Source: Candidatus Coproplasma excrementipullorum (lineage in GTDB: Bacteria > Bacillota > Clostridia > Christensenellales > Borkfalkiaceae). Taken from it: a stretch of 35,767 bases of DNA. The DNA lies in the NCBI GenBank assembly GCA_018714165.1, contig DVNU01000018.1, positions 1 to 35,767 of the forward strand, written 5' to 3'. This document shows positions 32,191 to 35,767 of this stretch, piece by piece. The position numbers and the translations under genes are program-made. The stretch's first letter is position 1. Every line of letters starts with the position of its first letter. The notes beneath the pieces are model-generated. The model saw only the letters and a program-made list of their open reading frames with translations. It was not told the DNA's origin and searched no databases.

Positions 32191-32450
32191 AACGGCTGTG
32201 ACCGGGACAGACGCACAAAAAGTTCTTTAAAAGAGAAGGCGAACCCGAAGGCTGAAAGGTTGCCTTAAAGGATATGTGCGGTATTCACCCGCGAGCCGGA
32301 CGCGCGAAATGCAAAAATTAGCGCGCCCCGCCACTCCTGCGTAAATGGAACATAAGGCGGTAAGGATATCCTTACCGTGAAATCGGGTGGTACCGAGTAA
32401 GTGTGCATAACTTCCTCCCCGTGTCTTTAAGACGCGGGGATTTTTTATTT
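32191..32450 (+). promoter_or_regulatory. T-box riboswitch for tRNA-Phe
   Basis: The leader controls pheST by sensing uncharged tRNA-Phe. Stem I is closed by CCGG/CCGG (32202-32205, 32296-32299) and CGCAC/GTGCG (32212-32216, 32276-32280). In the loop between, GTATTCACC contains the specifier TTC (32284-32286) followed by A, a phenylalanine codon. The T-box sequence GGGTGGTACCGAG lies at 32385-32397; its TGGT can pair with the tRNA 3' end. The terminator CCCCGTGTC/GACGCGGGG (32417-32439) is followed by ATTTTTTATTTT. Confidence 0.93.
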
Positions 32451-32463
32451 TAAAGAGGTTTTT

Positions 32464-33489
32464 ATGATAGAAGAAAAAATTGAAGAGCTCAAACAAAAAA
32501 TCGACGATATGGCCAAGGACATAAAGAGCAGCAAGTCATTAGCCGAACTCAAGCTGGCGTTCTTCGGAAAGCAGGGCGAAATTTCCGAGCTGATGAAGGG
32601 CATGCGCGATATTCCCAAGGAAAAGCGGCCCGAAGTAGGAAAGATTATAAACGCACTGCGCGACTGGGCCAACGCCAAGTTTGACGCGCTTGAGGAGAAC
32701 GTTAAAAGAATAGAGCTTGAACAGCTCTACAAATCCGAAAAGACCGACGTAACTCTGCCCGGCCACAGACTGCCTTACGGCGCATACCACCCCAACACGC
32801 TGGTTATACGCGAGCTTGTGGACATCTTTTCCGGTATGGGTTTCGAGGTGTTCGAAGGGCCTGAAATCGAGAACGACTACTACAACTTCACGGCGCTAAA
32901 CACGCCCAAAGACCACCCCGCGCGCGATATGCAGGACACATTTTATATTACCGACGAACTATTGCTGCGCACGCAGACCTCTGCAGGCCAGATAAGGGTT
33001 ATGGAGAACAAAAAGCCGCCCATCAAAATTCTTTCGCCTGGCAAGGTGTATCGCAGCGACGACGACGCCACCCACTCCCCCATGTTCAGTCAGATGGAAG
33101 GCCTTGTTGTAGACAAGGGCATTACGCTGTGCGACTTAAAGGGTATGCTGGATGAGTTTGCGAAAAAGATATTCGGAAGTTCTGTCAAAACGCGCCTCCG
33201 CCCCTCCTACTTCCCCTTCACCGAGCCTTCGGTTGAGGTGGACGTGAGCTGTTTTGAGTGCGGCGGAAAGGGTTGCCGCCTCTGCAAGGGCACTGGCTGG
33301 ATTGAAGTACTTGGCGCAGGCATGGTCAACAGGCGCGTGCTTGAAGGATGTGGAATTGACCCCGACGAGTATACGGGCTTTGCCTTCGGCATGGGCATAG
33401 AGCGCATTGCAATGTTAAAGTACGGAATCAACAATATGAAGATGCTCTTCGAGGGCGACGTGAGATTCTTAAAGCAGTTTAAGAATTAA
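32464..33489 (+). CDS. pheS: Phenylalanine-tRNA ligase alpha subunit
   Basis: PheS carries the catalytic core of the (alpha-beta)2 enzyme that charges tRNA-Phe. The 341-aa protein begins with the coiled-coil tRNA-binding arm (about residues 1-85). The class II motifs follow: motif 2 around [18 protein letters not shown] and motif 3 in [18 protein letters not shown]. The [19 protein letters not shown] segment is a common Firmicutes feature. AGAGG precedes the ATG. Expression depends on the tRNA-Phe T-box upstream. pheT starts 18 bases after its stop. Confidence 0.98.
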   Translation: MIEEKIEELKQKIDDMAKDIKSSKSLAELKLAFFGKQGEISELMKGMRDIPKEKRPEVGKIINALRDWANAKFDALEENVKRIELEQLYKSEKTDVTLPGHRLPYGAYHPNTLVIRELVDIFSGMGFEVFEGPEIENDYYNFTALNTPKDHPARDMQDTFYITDELLLRTQTSAGQIRVMENKKPPIKILSPGKVYRSDDDATHSPMFSQMEGLVVDKGITLCDLKGMLDEFAKKIFGSSVKTRLRPSYFPFTEPSVEVDVSCFECGGKGCRLCKGTGWIEVLGAGMVNRRVLEGCGIDPDEYTGFAFGMGIERIAMLKYGINNMKMLFEGDVRFLKQFKN

Positions 33490-33507
33490 TTTTGTGAGGA
33501 TTGAGAT

Positions 33508-35767
33508 ATGAAAGCACCTTTAAGCTGGTTGAAAGATTATGTTGATATAGACGTTTCCGCCGAAGAGTTGCAAAAAAAGCTGTTCGGCTGCGGATTTGAA
33601 GTTGAAGAACTGATAGATACAGGCAAGGATATTTCGGGCGTGGTAGTCGGCGAAGTTGTGGAGTGCGAACCCGTTGAAGGGACGCACCTGCACGTGTGCA
33701 AGGTTGACTGCGGCGAGCACGGAATTTTGCAGATCTGCTGCGGCGCGGACAACGTGGCTAAAGGCATCAAGGCGCCCGTGGCGCTGGTCGGCGCCACCGT
33801 TTACGCCACCGCAAAGGACCACGTGACGATTGAAGGCGTGATGACCATAAAAAAGGGCAAACTGCGCGGCATAGACTCATACGGTATGCTCTGTTCGGGC
33901 GTGGAGATAGGCGTGAGCGGAGATATGTTCGAGGGTGCCGACTACAACGGCCTCCTCCTGCTGCCCGCCGACTGGAAGAACGGCGAGGACGTAAAACCCC
34001 TTTTGGGGCTCGACGACTACATCTTTGACATTGGCGTAACAGCCAACAGACCCGACTGCCAGAGCATTCTGGGCATAGCCCGCGAAGTGGCGGCAGTGCT
34101 CGGCAAGCCTTTGAATCGCCCCGACTGCTCCTACACGACCGTGCACTGCGAAGAGCCCGTAAAGGTTACAGACCTTGCGCCCGACCTGTGCCCCAGATAT
34201 ATTGCGCACTACGTAAAGGACATCAGAATTGCCCCTTCGCCCATGTGGATGAGAAGGCGGCTGGCGCTGTGCGGACTGCGCTCGATAAATAATGTTGTCG
34301 ACATAACAAACTTTGTGCTCCTTGAAATGGGCCAGCCTATGCACGCGTTCGACCTCTCCACCCTCAAGGGCAGGGAGATAGTCGTCCGCCGCGCAAAGGA
34401 CGGCGAAGAGATTGTCACCCTCGACGAAAAGTCCTTCAAGCTCAACCACGAAAACCTTGTAATCTGCGACGGCGACAAGCCCGCGGCGCTTGCAGGCATT
34501 ATGGGCGGTCTCAACAGCGAGATCGAGGACGGCACCAAAGAACTGCTCTTCGAGGCGGCAAAGTTCGCCCGCGACAGCGTGAGAAAGACTTCGCGCGCGC
34601 TCGGCCAGCACTCCGATTCCTCGGCCATGTTCGAAAAGGGCGTAAACGAATACACCACCGAGATGGCGATGAACAGGGCGCTTCACCTCATTCAGGAGCT
34701 GGGTTGCGGCACCGTGACCAACGTGCACTGCGACGTAAAGACGCCCTATTCGCACGACGGCGCAAAGGCTATGACGGTGAGCATCTCTAAAATCAATGCG
34801 CTCCTGGGCATAACAGTGCCCACGGAGGATATGCGCGACATACTTACGCGCCTTGACTTCGGCGTGAAGATTGACGGCGACGATATGACGCTGGACGTGC
34901 CTGCCTACCGCGAGGACATAGACGGCTACCCCGACATTGCCGAAGAGATAATAAGGATGTACGGCTATGACCACATTCACGGCACCTTTATGCCCACGGC
35001 AAAGGTGACCAACGGCGGATTTAACGACGAACAGAAAGCGGAAAACAACCTAAAGAGGGCGCTGGTTGAACAGGCGCTGTACGAAATATCCACATATTCC
35101 TTCTATTCAGAAAAGGATCTGGATATGTTGCGCATACCCGCCGATGCGCCCGAAAGGCAATTCATTAAGATTAAGAACCCCATCGGCGAGGATTTATCGG
35201 TGATGCGCACCACCCTTGCCCCCTCCATGCTCAACACGATCGTGCGCAACCTGCGCCGCGGCAATATGGAGGGCAGACTGTTTGAGATTGCCAAGGTATA
35301 CATTCCCAAGGAATTGCCCTTAAAGGACTTCCCCGAAGAGCACAAAAAGCTGTGCATCGGTTTATTCGGGCTGTGCGACTTCTTCGATCTGAAGGGCGTA
35401 ACCGAGGCCGTGGCCGACAGCCTGCGCACAAAATTCGAGTATGTACCCTCCGCCCGCTCCTTCCTGCACCCCGGCGTATGCGCAGACATAGTCTGCGACG
35501 GCAGGGTGATTGGCTATGCGGGCAGACTCGACCCTGCGATATCCGAGGAACTGGCCCTGGAAAGAAAGGTATTTATAGCCGAGATAGATTACGAGGCGCT
35601 GATGAGCTGTGCAAGGCCCTTCAGGTATAACGCCCTGCCCAAGTTCCCCGAAGTCACGCGCGACCTGGCCCTGGTGGCGGATATGGACGTGACGTGCGGC
35701 CAGATTGAAAAGGCGATTTATTCGGCCTGCAAGTATGTGACGGACGTAAGGCTGTTTGACATCTACA
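33508..35767 (+). CDS. pheT: Phenylalanine-tRNA ligase beta subunit (3' end beyond the window)
   Basis: PheT is the large beta subunit, needed for tRNA binding and editing of mischarged Tyr-tRNA. The ORF opens at the ATG at 33508 (MKAPLSWLKDYVDI), with GAGG upstream, and stays open to the window end, about 753 residues of an expected 790-800. Domains in order: an N-terminal part with an EMAP/OB-type tRNA-binding region (about 40-150, GVVVGEVVECE), the B3/4 editing domain (about 200-370, with SINNVVDITNFVLLEMGQPMHAFD), B5 (about 400-475), a catalytic-like core, and the start of the C-terminal anticodon-binding domain (FPEVTRDLALV ... GQIEKAI). It is missing from the ORF track only because it runs off the edge. 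Co-transcribed with pheS. Confidence 0.97.
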   Translation, partial: MKAPLSWLKDYVDIDVSAEELQKKLFGCGFEVEELIDTGKDISGVVVGEVVECEPVEGTHLHVCKVDCGEHGILQICCGADNVAKGIKAPVALVGATVYATAKDHVTIEGVMTIKKGKLRGIDSYGMLCSGVEIGVSGDMFEGADYNGLLLLPADWKNGEDVKPLLGLDDYIFDIGVTANRPDCQSILGIAREVAAVLGKPLNRPDCSYTTVHCEEPVKVTDLAPDLCPRYIAHYVKDIRIAPSPMWMRRRLALCGLRSINNVVDITNFVLLEMGQPMHAFDLSTLKGREIVVRRAKDGEEIVTLDEKSFKLNHENLVICDGDKPAALAGIMGGLNSEIEDGTKELLFEAAKFARDSVRKTSRALGQHSDSSAMFEKGVNEYTTEMAMNRALHLIQELGCGTVTNVHCDVKTPYSHDGAKAMTVSISKINALLGITVPTEDMRDILTRLDFGVKIDGDDMTLDVPAYREDIDGYPDIAEEIIRMYGYDHIHGTFMPTAKVTNGGFNDEQKAENNLKRALVEQALYEISTYSFYSEKDLDMLRIPADAPERQFIKIKNPIGEDLSVMRTTLAPSMLNTIVRNLRRGNMEGRLFEIAKVYIPKELPLKDFPEEHKKLCIGLFGLCDFFDLKGVTEAVADSLRTKFEYVPSARSFLHPGVCADIVCDGRVIGYAGRLDPAISEELALERKVFIAEIDYEALMSCARPFRYNALPKFPEVTRDLALVADMDVTCGQIEKAIYSACKYVTDVRLFDIY

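Noticed and set aside
33877-34980. A 367-aa ORF on the minus strand inside pheT
   Set aside because: It is antisense to a clear PheT coding sequence. Its His/Val/Ala-rich translation has no family features, which is typical of shadows in GC-rich third positions.
1-35767. CRISPR array, tRNA or rRNA genes, prophage
   Set aside because: No regularly spaced repeats, cloverleaf patterns, rRNA segments or phage structural genes were seen when reading both strands.

Overview
The window looks like a chromosomal segment of an uncultured, moderately GC-rich low-GC-Gram-positive relative (Firmicutes, class Clostridia). The support is a Bacillus-type large SRP RNA with an Alu domain, a tRNA-Phe T-box ahead of pheST, the Firmicutes gene order prs-pth-mfd-(PrsA-like lipoprotein), uvrB before uvrA, TTGACA/TATAAT promoters, and AGGAGG-type ribosome binding sites on many genes. 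A finer placement (for example a Christensenellales-like gut lineage) is only a guess. No phage, integrase, IS transposase, CRISPR array, tRNA or rRNA gene was found. Most genes lie on the minus strand.

Layout, left to right: an edge with hairpins and no gene (1-299). Two overlapping FAD oxidoreductases, then a ferritin-like di-iron protein (300-3537). uvrB-uvrA excision repair genes (3689-8521). The tRNA t6A dehydratase tcdA (8591-9307). An OmpR-type two-component system (9381-11481). A plus-strand radical-SAM/DUF4130 pair thought to act on DNA (11789-13776). A divergent DUF975 membrane protein / XRE repressor module with an inverted-repeat operator (13854-14825). The Fe-S carrier ATPase mrp and, divergently, the SRP RNA (14874-16100). 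A Nat-type ABC exporter (16244-18165). uppP and a large PrsA-like lipoprotein (18352-21422). mfd, pth and prs (21520-26599). An AT-richer island with a BspA-type leucine-rich-repeat lipoprotein and a decayed secreted-protein gene (26852-29310). An operon CPBP protease - rlmH - M14 peptidase - tadA (29499-32041). Finally the T-box regulated pheS-pheT, with pheT cut by the window end.

How it works together: three repair elements lie within about 20 kb: uvrBA, mfd, which recruits UvrA to stalled polymerase, and the uncharacterised radical-SAM/DUF4130 pair. The promoters of uvrBA and of the radical-SAM pair each carry, right at the predicted transcription start, a 12-bp AAAC-N4-GTTT element that matches the core of the Bacillus LexA (DinR) box. 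This would put the uncharacterised pair in the SOS regulon and is the most interesting lead here. A second theme is start-site architecture. At least three genes (the HI0933-family flavoprotein, tcdA, and the CPBP protease), and possibly pth, have a TATAAT-like -10 box only 6-8 bases from the ATG and no Shine-Dalgarno sequence. That predicts leaderless mRNAs beside ordinary SD-led genes. Translation and RNA-modification housekeeping (tcdA, rlmH, tadA, pth, pheST, SRP RNA) makes up much of the rest.
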